NCBI GenBank assembly: GCA_002491945.1
Contig: DKWX01000040.1
Span: 1 to 28,919 of the forward strand
Length of the DNA: 28,919 bases
Direction: 5' to 3'
Source: Porphyromonadaceae bacterium UBA7141
GTDB taxonomy: Bacteria > Bacteroidota > Bacteroidia > Bacteroidales > Muribaculaceae
Both the position numbers and the translations under genes were made by a program. This document shows, one piece after another, positions 22,244 through 28,919 of this stretch; within the stretch, counting starts at the first letter, position 1; every line of letters begins with the position of its first letter. The notes beneath the pieces are model-generated. The model saw nothing but the letters and a program-made list of their open reading frames with translations, did no database searches and was not told the origin of the DNA.

Positions 22244-24274
22244 TCAGAGCATGGAATATGAACGGTCAATGAATTCGCTCAGAGCCTGTCCATTGAGCTT
22301 GCCGGCTTGCAGGAGCGCAAGGTCGACAATCTGACGTATTGAGGGCTGAGAGTCAGCATAGCGTGAGATTATTCGGGACTGGCGTTCACGCAGGTCGGCG
22401 ATTTGAGATTCAATGCCGCTTGCGCTGGCTTTGAGTTCATCTGATGCATCGGGTGCCTTCGCTTTGGCAAGCTCGTCATTGGCAGACGAAATTTCACTCA
22501 GAATCGGACGTATTTCATTTCCGATAGCCTCATCGGCAGATTTGAGAATCTGACGGATTGCAGCGGAGTCAGTGTTGACTACAAGCTGAAAGCTGTCAGG
22601 TAATTGAGAACCAAAAGACATACCGGGCTGTTGCTCCGCCATTCTCTTCATGCGGCGCATGAACTCATCCTGAGTAAGTGTGGCCGGAGCTCCTTTTTCA
22701 TTGACAGACTCAAGGGCCACGATATAATTCGTGCCGTTTTCTTTAGGCAGACTTGCGGAAAATATGCCAGTAAGTATGTCTGATTCTTCAGCAGAAAGAG
22801 TTGATGCTGTCTCATCGCTCTTGTGAATCAGATGTTCCGGTATGTCGGAGTCAACTCTCACGAAGCGTATCTTCTCTTCCTTTGATTCTATAAGCGACAT
22901 GAGGTGGCCATCAAGTTCGCCATCCATGACCAGTACATCATATCCTTTTTCCTCGGCTCTGCGAATATAAGCGAACTGGGCCGTGGAGTCAGTGGTGTAG
23001 AGGTAGATGACTGTAGAATCCTTGTCAGTCTGGGTGGGTTCTGTCAGACTGCGGTATTCTTCGAGTGAGAAGTATTTCCCTGCGGTGTTTTTGAGGAGGA
23101 AGAACTTGCGGGCAGATTCAAAGAATTTCTCATCGGTGAGCATGCCGTATTCGATGAATATGCGGATGTCATCCCATTTTTTCTCAAATTCCGGGCGGTC
23201 ATTGTTGAAGAGGCGTTCCAGTTTCTCTGCTACCTTTTTTGAAATATATGATGATATTTTTTTGACCTGGCGGTCAGCCTGCAGGTAACTTCGCGAGACG
23301 TTGAGCGGGATATCGGGAGAGTCGATGACTCCCTGCATTATTGTCATAAACTCAGGAACCACACCTTCTACCTGATCAGTGACGTATACCTGATTGCAAT
23401 ATAGCTGTATTCGGTTTCGCTGGAGGTCAATGTTGCTGTTGACTTTAGGGAAGTAAAGTATGCCCGTCAGTGTGAAGGGATAGTCGACGTTGAGGTGAAT
23501 CCAGAACAATGGGTCTTCACGTCCGGGCATTAGTTCGCGATAAAATCTGAGATAGTCGTCGTCGTTCAACTCTGCTGGGCGGCGGGTCCAGAGTGGTTCG
23601 GTGGCATTTACCACATTATCTTCATCAGTATCGATGTATGATCCGTCTTTCCATTCCTGTTTTTTACCGCATACGACAGGTATGGGGAGGAATCGACAGT
23701 ATTTTTTAAGCAGTGCGATTATGCGGTCTTTCTCAAGATATTCTTTTGAATCAGAGTCAATGTGAAGAATAATCTCAGTGCCACGCTCAGCCTTCTCGAT
23801 ATGGTGCATTTCATATTCCGGCGAGCCGTCACAACTCCATTCCACAGCCTTGGCTCCATCCTTGTAGGATAGCGATCGGATCACTACCTTGTCAGCTACC
23901 ATGAAGGCTGAATAGAAACCGAGTCCAAAATGTCCGATGATGGAATTGGCGGTATCTTTGTATTTCTCAAGGAATTCTTCGGCTCCGGAGAATGCAATCT
24001 GATTGATGTATTTCTCGATATCGGAATCATCCATGCCGATTCCATGGTCGGAGACTGTAATGGTGCCGTTTTCTTTGTCGACGCTTACGGATACTTTGAG
24101 TTCGCCCATATCGCCTTTGAAGTCGCCGAAAGAGGCGAGTGTCTGTAATTTCCTGGAGGCATCGACAGCGTTGCTTACAAGTTCGCGTAGAAAAATCTCA
24201 TTGTCGCTATAGAGAAACTTTTTGATTACGGGGAAGATATTCTCGGTGGTCACCCCGATTTTACCATTAGCCAT
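22244..24274 (-). CDS. htpG: Molecular chaperone HtpG (Hsp90)
   Basis: HtpG is the bacterial Hsp90, an ATP-dependent cytosolic chaperone dimer. The 676-aa protein has the N-terminal ATP-binding domain: ELVSNAVDA (31-39; E31 is the general base, N35 and D38 bind nucleotide; family consensus ELISNASDA), SDHGIGM (75-81) and the lid GHFGLGFYSAFMVADKV (114-130). The middle domain includes NVSRSYLQADRQVKKI with the catalytic Arg region, and the C-terminal dimerisation domain ends FIDRSYSML. Length is normal for Bacteroidota. A 127-nt gap separates it from the permease gene upstream, with two near-consensus -7 boxes at 24367-24375 and 24379-24387 (- strand) and a leader hairpin, so it probably has its own promoter. 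Confidence 0.97.
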   Translation of the reverse strand: MANGKIGVTTENIFPVIKKFLYSDNEIFLRELVSNAVDASRKLQTLASFGDFKGDMGELKVSVSVDKENGTITVSDHGIGMDDSDIEKYINQIAFSGAEEFLEKYKDTANSIIGHFGLGFYSAFMVADKVVIRSLSYKDGAKAVEWSCDGSPEYEMHHIEKAERGTEIILHIDSDSKEYLEKDRIIALLKKYCRFLPIPVVCGKKQEWKDGSYIDTDEDNVVNATEPLWTRRPAELNDDDYLRFYRELMPGREDPLFWIHLNVDYPFTLTGILYFPKVNSNIDLQRNRIQLYCNQVYVTDQVEGVVPEFMTIMQGVIDSPDIPLNVSRSYLQADRQVKKISSYISKKVAEKLERLFNNDRPEFEKKWDDIRIFIEYGMLTDEKFFESARKFFLLKNTAGKYFSLEEYRSLTEPTQTDKDSTVIYLYTTDSTAQFAYIRRAEEKGYDVLVMDGELDGHLMSLIESKEEKIRFVRVDSDIPEHLIHKSDETASTLSAEESDILTGIFSASLPKENGTNYIVALESVNEKGAPATLTQDEFMRRMKRMAEQQPGMSFGSQLPDSFQLVVNTDSAAIRQILKSADEAIGNEIRPILSEISSANDELAKAKAPDASDELKASASGIESQIADLRERQSRIISRYADSQPSIRQIVDLALLQAGKLNGQALSEFIDRSYSML

Positions 24275-24317
24275 AGTTATGATTTCTGTTTTTATATTTT
24301 ATGATAGATGTTGCATC

Positions 24318-24353
24318 CAGGGCTTTTGTCCCTACAGAGGGGATTGCGCCCTG
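24318..24353 (-). other. Stem-loop in the htpG leader region
   Basis: CAGGGC (24318-24323) and GCCCTG (24348-24353) form an outer stem, and TCCC (24329-24332) with GGGA (24340-24343) an inner one. It sits 44 nt upstream of the htpG ATG. No T-run follows in either direction. It may be a leader structure or the weak end of the permease transcript. Confidence 0.4.
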
Positions 24354-24401
24354 ATAGAAGCAACTACAAATATTAAAACAAAAATTATGCCAACTCTGTT
24401 G

Positions 24402-25661
24402 TCATTCGCTGGCGAGTGTGCGTGCCGGGGCTGCCTTGCCTGCGAATCGTGATGGAATGGCAAGCGATATAAATATTATTGCGAGTACACAGATATTCAT
24501 AATCAGGATAGCCGGAATTGATATCTCGACCGGAACGAAATCAATATAATAGGAGTCGGGGTCAAGCGGAATGAAATGCGATTTTGCCTGTAGGATCAGC
24601 AGGGATATGCCCGTTATGTCGCCGATGATAAGCCCATATATGGCTATTCGCGCCGCCATGAGCATAAATATCCGGCTTATCTGTCGGCGGGAGGCCCCAA
24701 GGGCACCGATAAGCGCTATGAAGCGAATCTTATCTACCATAAGGATCAGCATGCCGCTGATCAGAGTAATAGTTGCCACTACTGTCATCAATATCAATAC
24801 GACGATGACATTCATGTCAAGCAGTGAAAGCCATTGGAAGTAGGCGGCCCCGGATTGCCGGGCGGATGTTACGGCATAAGGACGATAGATGGTCTGGTCT
24901 GCATAGGCTTTGAAGAGATGACGTTGCAGGTCGGCTGCATAGAGAGTCACATTGTCGAAGTCATCTGTAGTAAGGGCGAGAGATGTGCCTTGATTGGGTG
25001 AGAGATTCCCCAGTTCCTGAATGAGAGAAAGAGATGAATATGCGAATGAGTCGTCGAATGCATCGAAGTGAGAGTCAAAAACAGCGGCTACCTTCAGTCG
25101 GCGTGCGCGGATAGCATCGGAAATAAAATATGTGTCAATGACATCACCTGGATGCAGTCCGAGCTGGTCAGCCGCCTTCCGGCTTACGGCAATATGATTG
25201 CGGCAGGAATCAACGTTATAGTCGGGAATCCTTCCTTCAATAATCGAAGACTCTATGAATCTTCGGAGTGCGGATCCGGAAAGAGATTTAAGATATATCC
25301 CTTTAAAATCGTCGTTGGTCTTGAATATGGCGGGGATACTGACCTGCAGAGCATAATCAGTAATGTATGGAACGTCATCAAGCATCGACTTAAGAGTAGG
25401 GGTTAGAGTCATGACGGCGCCGGAGGCAGCATCGCCATTACTATCGTTAGAATCAAGGTCCGGAGATATTGAAAGGTGTGAATTGAAGCCGGACACTTTA
25501 GTTGAGATTTCAGTCTTGAATCCGGTGACGACGGCCACTGCCCACATCATTACGATTACGGACATTGCGACAGCTGTGATAGCCACACGGACAGCTGGTG
25601 ATGATTTCTTTCCACCCGATGACAACGACAGCCGACGGGCCAGATATAGGGTTGCTCCCAT
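24402..25661 (-). CDS. ABC transporter permease, FtsX/LolC-E (MacB) type
   Basis: This 419-aa inner-membrane protein has the layout of lipoprotein-releasing or MacB-type permeases. It has one N-terminal helix (about 25-47) after a short basic start, a periplasmic domain of about 230 residues (50-280), then three C-terminal helices (about 283-310, 332-357 and 380-401). The coupling segment ALIGALGASRRQI (316-328) between the second and third helices is the family hallmark where the permease meets its ATPase. No ATPase gene is nearby, so the partner is encoded elsewhere. Which substrate it moves is unknown; outer-membrane lipoprotein sorting (LolC/E) is the most likely role. It has its own divergent promoter and precedes htpG. 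Confidence 0.85.
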   Translation of the reverse strand: MGATLYLARRLSLSSGGKKSSPAVRVAITAVAMSVIVMMWAVAVVTGFKTEISTKVSGFNSHLSISPDLDSNDSNGDAASGAVMTLTPTLKSMLDDVPYITDYALQVSIPAIFKTNDDFKGIYLKSLSGSALRRFIESSIIEGRIPDYNVDSCRNHIAVSRKAADQLGLHPGDVIDTYFISDAIRARRLKVAAVFDSHFDAFDDSFAYSSLSLIQELGNLSPNQGTSLALTTDDFDNVTLYAADLQRHLFKAYADQTIYRPYAVTSARQSGAAYFQWLSLLDMNVIVVLILMTVVATITLISGMLILMVDKIRFIALIGALGASRRQISRIFMLMAARIAIYGLIIGDITGISLLILQAKSHFIPLDPDSYYIDFVPVEISIPAILIMNICVLAIIFISLAIPSRFAGKAAPARTLASE

Positions 25662-25692
25662 ATTTCTTAGGTATAAAGTCTAAAAGCTGTTG

Positions 25693-25700
25693 CAAAATTA
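25693..25700 (-). promoter_or_regulatory. -7 element of the permease promoter (- strand)
   Basis: Read on the - strand this is TAATTTTG, a perfect TAnnTTTG. A TTGG lies 22 nt upstream on that strand within the palindrome at 25711-25725. The predicted start is about 25 nt from the permease ATG. Confidence 0.6.
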
Positions 25701-25709
25701 CTAAAATAA

Positions 25710-25741
25710 TTTGGCGGTTAGCCAACCTTTGGTTAATTTTG
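25710..25741 (+). promoter_or_regulatory. Promoter of the gcv operon, with overlapping palindrome
   Basis: TTTG (25710-25713), a 20-nt spacer and TAATTTTG (25734-25741) form a full -33/-7 pair. The palindrome TTGGCGGTTAGCCAA (25711-25725) covers this -33 box and the one of the divergent permease promoter. A start near 25748 gives a leader of about 143 nt to gcvT. No glycine riboswitch pattern was found in that leader; it contains a small hairpin ATGTC/GACAT at about 25839-25856. Confidence 0.75.
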
Positions 25742-25890
25742 AGTCCTGAAGAGTCATCCGGAGAAATCCGACAGGATATCACTGGAAGATTGTTGACCTT
25801 ATTTCTAACGTCTGCGGCGGAAGACAGAATTAAACAAATGTCTATGCGCGGACATAAAACGACAAACACAACTTAAATCAGACACGAGAA

Positions 25891-26985
25891 ATGGAAGAGA
25901 CCCTAATCAAGACATGTCTGCATGACCGCCATGTAAAGCAGGGCGCGTTGATGTCGCCTTTCGGAGGCTTTGATATGCCGATACAGTATGACGGAATCAC
26001 ACAGGAGCATAATGCGGTGCGCCATGAAGTGGGAGTATTCGATGTCAGTCATATGGGAGAGGTGAGAGTGAAGGGACCTCAGGCATATGATTTTGTGAGT
26101 CATATCTTTGTGAATGATGTGACAGGCGCTCCTGATGGCCAGATTTTTTATGGAATGATGTGCTATGAGAACGGCGGCACCGTGGATGACCTTCTTGTAT
26201 ACAAGGTGAATGATCAGGAATACTTCCTGGTAATCAATGCCGCCAACATCGACAAGGATGTGGCATGGATAAAGAAAAATGCCGAAGGATTCGATTGCAC
26301 TGTAGAGGATGAATCTCCAAAATATGGAGAGGTGGCTGTGCAGGGACCCAAGGCGGAAGAAACGGTAGAACGTGTGCTTGGAATAACATGTAAAGATATC
26401 GCATTCTATAATTTCAAGACTTTCGAAGTGGACGGAGAGGAGATTATCGTCAGTCGTACAGGTTACACTGGAGAGGATGGATTCGAAATCTACGGAAGTC
26501 ACGATTACATACGTCGTGTCTGGGATATACTTATGGAGGCCGGTGTGCAGCCCTGTGGACTCGGCTGCCGCGACACTCTGCGTTTTGAGGTGGGTCTTCC
26601 TCTTTATGGCGATGAACTTGCCGATGATATTACCCCTATCGAGGCCAGTCTGAGTATGTTTGTAAAACTCGACAAGCCTGGATTTATCGGCAAAGAAGCT
26701 TTGGCCACCCAGAAAGCCGAGGGTGTCAGACGTCGCATCGTCGGAGTGGAACTGGAAGGTTCGGCTGTGCCTCGTCATGGATATCCAGTGCTCGTAGATG
26801 GCCGGAAAGTAGGAGAGATTACGACTGGATACAAGTCAATCTCTACTGGGAAAAGCGTTGCAATGGCAATGATTGACAAGCCTTATGACAAGCTCGGCAC
26901 ATCGGTAGAGGTTCAGATCCGCAAGAAGACCTTCCCGGGCAAAGTCGTGAAGAAGCGCTTCTACGACAAGAACTATAAGAAATAA
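25891..26985 (+). CDS. gcvT: Glycine cleavage system T protein (aminomethyltransferase)
   Basis: GcvT takes the aminomethyl group from lipoyl-GcvH, releases ammonia and transfers the one-carbon unit to tetrahydrofolate. The 364-aa protein is full length. Family stretches include MPIQYDGITQEHNAVRHEVG and FDVSHMGEVRVKG near the N-terminus, YGEVAVQGPKAEETV, SRTGYTGEDGFEIYG (the typical TGYTGExGxEI motif) and GLGCRDTLRFEVGLPLYG. It starts the operon gcvT-gcvH-gcvPA, 24 nt ahead of gcvH. Confidence 0.97.
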   Translation: MEETLIKTCLHDRHVKQGALMSPFGGFDMPIQYDGITQEHNAVRHEVGVFDVSHMGEVRVKGPQAYDFVSHIFVNDVTGAPDGQIFYGMMCYENGGTVDDLLVYKVNDQEYFLVINAANIDKDVAWIKKNAEGFDCTVEDESPKYGEVAVQGPKAEETVERVLGITCKDIAFYNFKTFEVDGEEIIVSRTGYTGEDGFEIYGSHDYIRRVWDILMEAGVQPCGLGCRDTLRFEVGLPLYGDELADDITPIEASLSMFVKLDKPGFIGKEALATQKAEGVRRRIVGVELEGSAVPRHGYPVLVDGRKVGEITTGYKSISTGKSVAMAMIDKPYDKLGTSVEVQIRKKTFPGKVVKKRFYDKNYKK

Positions 26986-27009
26986 CATTTAAACTATATC
27001 ATAAAACAC

Positions 27010-27390
27010 ATGAGCAAGATACTTGAGAATCTCCGCTATGCGGATTCACACGAGTGGGTGAAACTTGAAGATGGCATCGCCACAGTAGGCATCACTGATT
27101 ACGCGCAGCATGCGCTTGGCAATATCGTATATGTGGATATGCCGGAGGCAGGAGATGAAGTCACAGCAGGCGAGGAGTTCGGTGCTGTCGAGTCGGTAAA
27201 GGCTGCCAGTGATCTTATATCACCCGTCAGCGGCGAAGTTTTGGAAATCAACGAAGAACTTGAAGATAGCCCCGAGCTGCTGAATGAGGATGCATTTGCC
27301 AACTGGATTATGAAAGTAAAGGTAAGTGATGTCTCTGAGATTGAAAAGCTGCTTGATGCAAAGGCATATGCCGCAATCTGCGAGGAGTAA
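27010..27390 (+). CDS. gcvH: Glycine cleavage system H protein (lipoyl carrier)
   Basis: GcvH is the lipoylated shuttle protein that carries the aminomethyl group between the P, T and L proteins. The 126-aa protein has SHEWVKLEDGIATVGITDYAQ at the N-terminus and the lipoylation site ESVKAASDLISP, with K64 as the modified lysine. The C-terminal helix is EIEKLLDAKAYAAICEE. It lies 24 nt after gcvT and 112 nt before gcvPA, the latter gap filled by a strong hairpin. Confidence 0.98.
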   Translation: MSKILENLRYADSHEWVKLEDGIATVGITDYAQHALGNIVYVDMPEAGDEVTAGEEFGAVESVKAASDLISPVSGEVLEINEELEDSPELLNEDAFANWIMKVKVSDVSEIEKLLDAKAYAAICEE

Positions 27391-27414
27391 AATCTCAGCA
27401 TGAGAAATGACTGA

Positions 27415-27460
27415 CGCCAATAACCTGCCAGATTTGAGGATTCCGGCAGGTATATTGGCG
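27415..27460 (+). other. Strong hairpin between gcvH and gcvPA, no T-run
   Basis: CGCCAATA (27415-27422) pairs with TATTGGCG (27453-27460) and ACCTGCC (27423-27429) with GGCAGGT (27445-27451). This makes a 15-bp stem with one bulged A and a 15-nt loop. It is followed by CTTGTCGC, not T-rich, so it fits an mRNA-stabilising or partial-attenuation role better than a true terminator. Confidence 0.75.
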
Positions 27461-27502
27461 CTTGTCGCATAATCAAGAATCTTTTAGAAGCCATATAAAT
27501 AA

Positions 27503-28825
27503 ATGAGCAATAAATTCATGCCCCACACCGATGCCGACATCCGCAGGATGCTTGATAAAATCGGTGTGGATACAATCGATGACCTATATGCAGATGTGCC
27601 TCAGGAAGTGATCTTCCGCGAGGATTACGAGATTCCATCGGCTATGTCGGAGATAGAGTTGCGCAAGCACTTTGAGCGTCTCGGTGAGAAGAATCGCCGT
27701 CTCACTGTGTTCGGCGGCAGAGGTGTATATGACCATTACTGTCCTTCGGTTGTGGCGCATCTTCTTGGACGCAGTGAGTTCTACACTGCATATACGCCCT
27801 ATCAGCCTGAAATATCACAGGGGACGCTCACATATATATTCGAATATCAGAGCATAATCAGCGAACTTACCGGTATGGAGGCAACGAATGCCTCTATGTA
27901 TGACGGTGCGACTGCAGCTGCAGAAGCGATGTTCATGATGGTGGCCTCTGCCAAGAAAAAGAATAGGGTTGTGCTTTCGGCAACACTTCTCGACCAGGTG
28001 ATACGCGTAGTGCGTACGTATGGCAAATTCCATGGTGTTGAGGTGACTGTGGTGCCGGATAAGGATGGAGTATCCGACTTTGCAGCTATCATGGCGGAAG
28101 TCGAGAAGGGCGATGTGGCAGGCGTGATTGTGCCTACTCCCAATAAATATGGTATCATAGAAGACTATACGGGTTGGGCAGATGCCATTCATGCGGCTAA
28201 GGGATATATGGCCGTGTATTCGGATCCGTCGGCACTGGCTGTGCTTCGCACACCAGCGGAATGGGGTGCGGATGTGGCTTGCGGCGATGGCCAGACACTT
28301 GGAATGCCTATGTCGTTCGGAGGTCCTTATCTCGGATTTATATCCTGTGGGAAAGGGATGCTGCGCAAGATGCCCGGTCGTGTAGTGGGAGCTACAAAAG
28401 ATGCTGACGGCAAGCGGGCGTTTGTACTGACACTTCAGGCCCGCGAACAGCATATTCGCCGAGAGAAGGCCACCAGTAATATATGTTCCAATCAGTCGCT
28501 TATGGCTCTGTATGCCACAATATATGTGGCGCTGATGGGTAAGGAAGGTATGGTAGATGTCAATCGTCTCAGCTGCGATGGAGCGCATTATCTTTATGAC
28601 CGTCTCGTGGCGACCGGCAAATTCGAGCCGGCCTTCCTGGGCAAACCTTTCCTCAAGGAGTTCGTGATGAAGACCTCGCTTGATGTCAAGGCTCTTAATT
28701 CACGTCTGCTTGATAATGGCATAATGGGTGGCCTGGATCTCGGAGATGGGCTTGTAGAGTTTGCGGTCACTGAAAAGCGCACGAAAGAAGAAATTGACCG
28801 ATTGATAGACTTACTGCCTGCCTGA
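27503..28825 (+). CDS. gcvPA: Glycine dehydrogenase (decarboxylating) subunit 1, GcvPA
   Basis: GcvPA is the N-terminal half of a two-subunit P protein (PLP-dependent glycine decarboxylase). The 440-aa length equals the usual separate alpha subunit (about 445 aa), not a truncation of the 950-aa fused GcvP. Family stretches include FGGRGVYDHYCPSVV, EFYTAYTPYQPEISQGTL, NASMYDGATAAAEAM, GGPYLGFISC and REQHIRREKATSNICSNQ. The catalytic PLP-lysine is in the other subunit (GcvPB), expected immediately past the window end; 94 nt of non-coding DNA remain and no start codon for it is seen. The starting ATG at 27503 follows the hairpin gap. Confidence 0.95.
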   Translation: MSNKFMPHTDADIRRMLDKIGVDTIDDLYADVPQEVIFREDYEIPSAMSEIELRKHFERLGEKNRRLTVFGGRGVYDHYCPSVVAHLLGRSEFYTAYTPYQPEISQGTLTYIFEYQSIISELTGMEATNASMYDGATAAAEAMFMMVASAKKKNRVVLSATLLDQVIRVVRTYGKFHGVEVTVVPDKDGVSDFAAIMAEVEKGDVAGVIVPTPNKYGIIEDYTGWADAIHAAKGYMAVYSDPSALAVLRTPAEWGADVACGDGQTLGMPMSFGGPYLGFISCGKGMLRKMPGRVVGATKDADGKRAFVLTLQAREQHIRREKATSNICSNQSLMALYATIYVALMGKEGMVDVNRLSCDGAHYLYDRLVATGKFEPAFLGKPFLKEFVMKTSLDVKALNSRLLDNGIMGGLDLGDGLVEFAVTEKRTKEEIDRLIDLLPA

Positions 28826-28870
28826 CGCGGAGAGGCATCCGGCAGTAAATAAGAGGCCGGATGTAGCGCG
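28826..28870 (+). other. Hairpin after gcvPA, no T-run
   Basis: CATCCGGC (28836-28843) pairs with GCCGGATG (28856-28863), and an outer CGCG (28826-28829) can pair with CGCG (28867-28870). The tail AAATATC is not T-rich. It is probably an intercistronic structure before gcvPB rather than an operon end. Confidence 0.6.
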
Positions 28871-28919
28871 AAATATCAACCACGATAACTTGAATCCAAT
28901 AATCAATAGTTCGTTAAAA

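Noticed and set aside
22244..24274. Open frames on the + strand inside htpG (e.g. 23007-23288)
   Set aside because: They are shadows of the well-supported Hsp90 gene on the opposite strand.
25748..25890. Glycine riboswitch in front of gcvT
   Set aside because: The leader lacks the conserved GGAGAG and CCGAAGG-type segments of the glycine aptamer; only a small hairpin is seen.
25903..26778. 291-codon open frame on the - strand inside gcvT
   Set aside because: It is the antisense shadow of gcvT, has no recognisable family motif and an unusual His/Ile/Tyr-rich composition.
27503..28825. gcvPA as a truncated or frameshifted fused gcvP
   Set aside because: Its length and C-terminus match the normal stand-alone alpha subunit, and no gcvP-like reading continues after the stop.
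1..28919. tRNA, rRNA, CRISPR arrays, insertion sequences or prophage genes
   Set aside because: None was seen: no cloverleaf-like segments in the gaps, no spaced direct repeats, and no transposase or integrase motifs in any supported gene.

Overview
The window looks like a core-chromosome segment of a gut-type member of the Bacteroidales; Muribaculaceae is my best guess, but the family is not proven from the sequence. Evidence: Bacteroidota promoter grammar (TAnnTTTG at -7, with TTTG about 20 nt upstream), weak or absent Shine-Dalgarno sequences, lineage-typical proteins (DUF4835, DUF5606, YbbR-like, an oversized NusB), and gene orders typical of Bacteroidota (nusB-yajC-ybbR-coaE-DUF5606; dnaN-exonuclease-coaBC-DUF4835-recN). 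I see no rRNA, tRNA, CRISPR array, insertion sequence or phage gene. All complete genes lie on the + strand except htpG and an ABC permease.

Layout. 1-3.35 kb: lepA (translation GTPase) and nhaA (Na+/H+ antiporter). 3.37-5.1 kb: a 186-bp stretch bounded by an 18-bp perfect inverted repeat, then an exported TPR/PD40 protein of unknown function. 5.1-9.2 kb: etfB-etfA-acyl-CoA dehydrogenase, a probable operon with its own promoter and terminator; the EtfB resembles electron-bifurcating types. 9.3-10.6 kb: ribosomal operon rpsF-rpsR-rplI with a strong promoter and terminator. 10.7-17.5 kb: dnaN, a DnaQ-like exonuclease, coaBC, a DUF4835 protein, recN and rlmB, tightly packed. 17.5-22.2 kb: a 484-nt gap with a good promoter, then nusB, yajC, a YbbR-like protein, coaE and DUF5606, closed by a terminator. 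22.2-25.7 kb on the - strand: an FtsX/LolC-type permease and then htpG. 25.7-28.9 kb: a compact divergent promoter region and the glycine cleavage genes gcvT-gcvH-gcvPA; the window ends before the expected gcvPB.

Functional themes. The genes cover translation and ribosome function (LepA, S6, S18, bL9, RlmB, NusB), replication and repair (DnaN, exonuclease, RecN), two separated steps of coenzyme A synthesis (CoaBC, CoaE), CoA-linked redox chemistry (Etf/ACAD), one-carbon metabolism (Gcv), and envelope or stress functions (NhaA, YajC, permease, HtpG).

There is no obvious new defence or mobile system. The least explained signal is a short motif, TAAATTTGAACACTT plus a few following bases. It occurs three times exactly and once in a close variant, always between genes: two copies form the inverted repeat before the TPR/PD40 gene, one lies before coaE and the variant lies before DUF5606. 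Also worth checking are replaced active-site residues in CoaBC, a bifurcating-type EtfB, palindromic back-to-back promoters in front of gcvT, and strong hairpins without U-tracts between the gcv genes.
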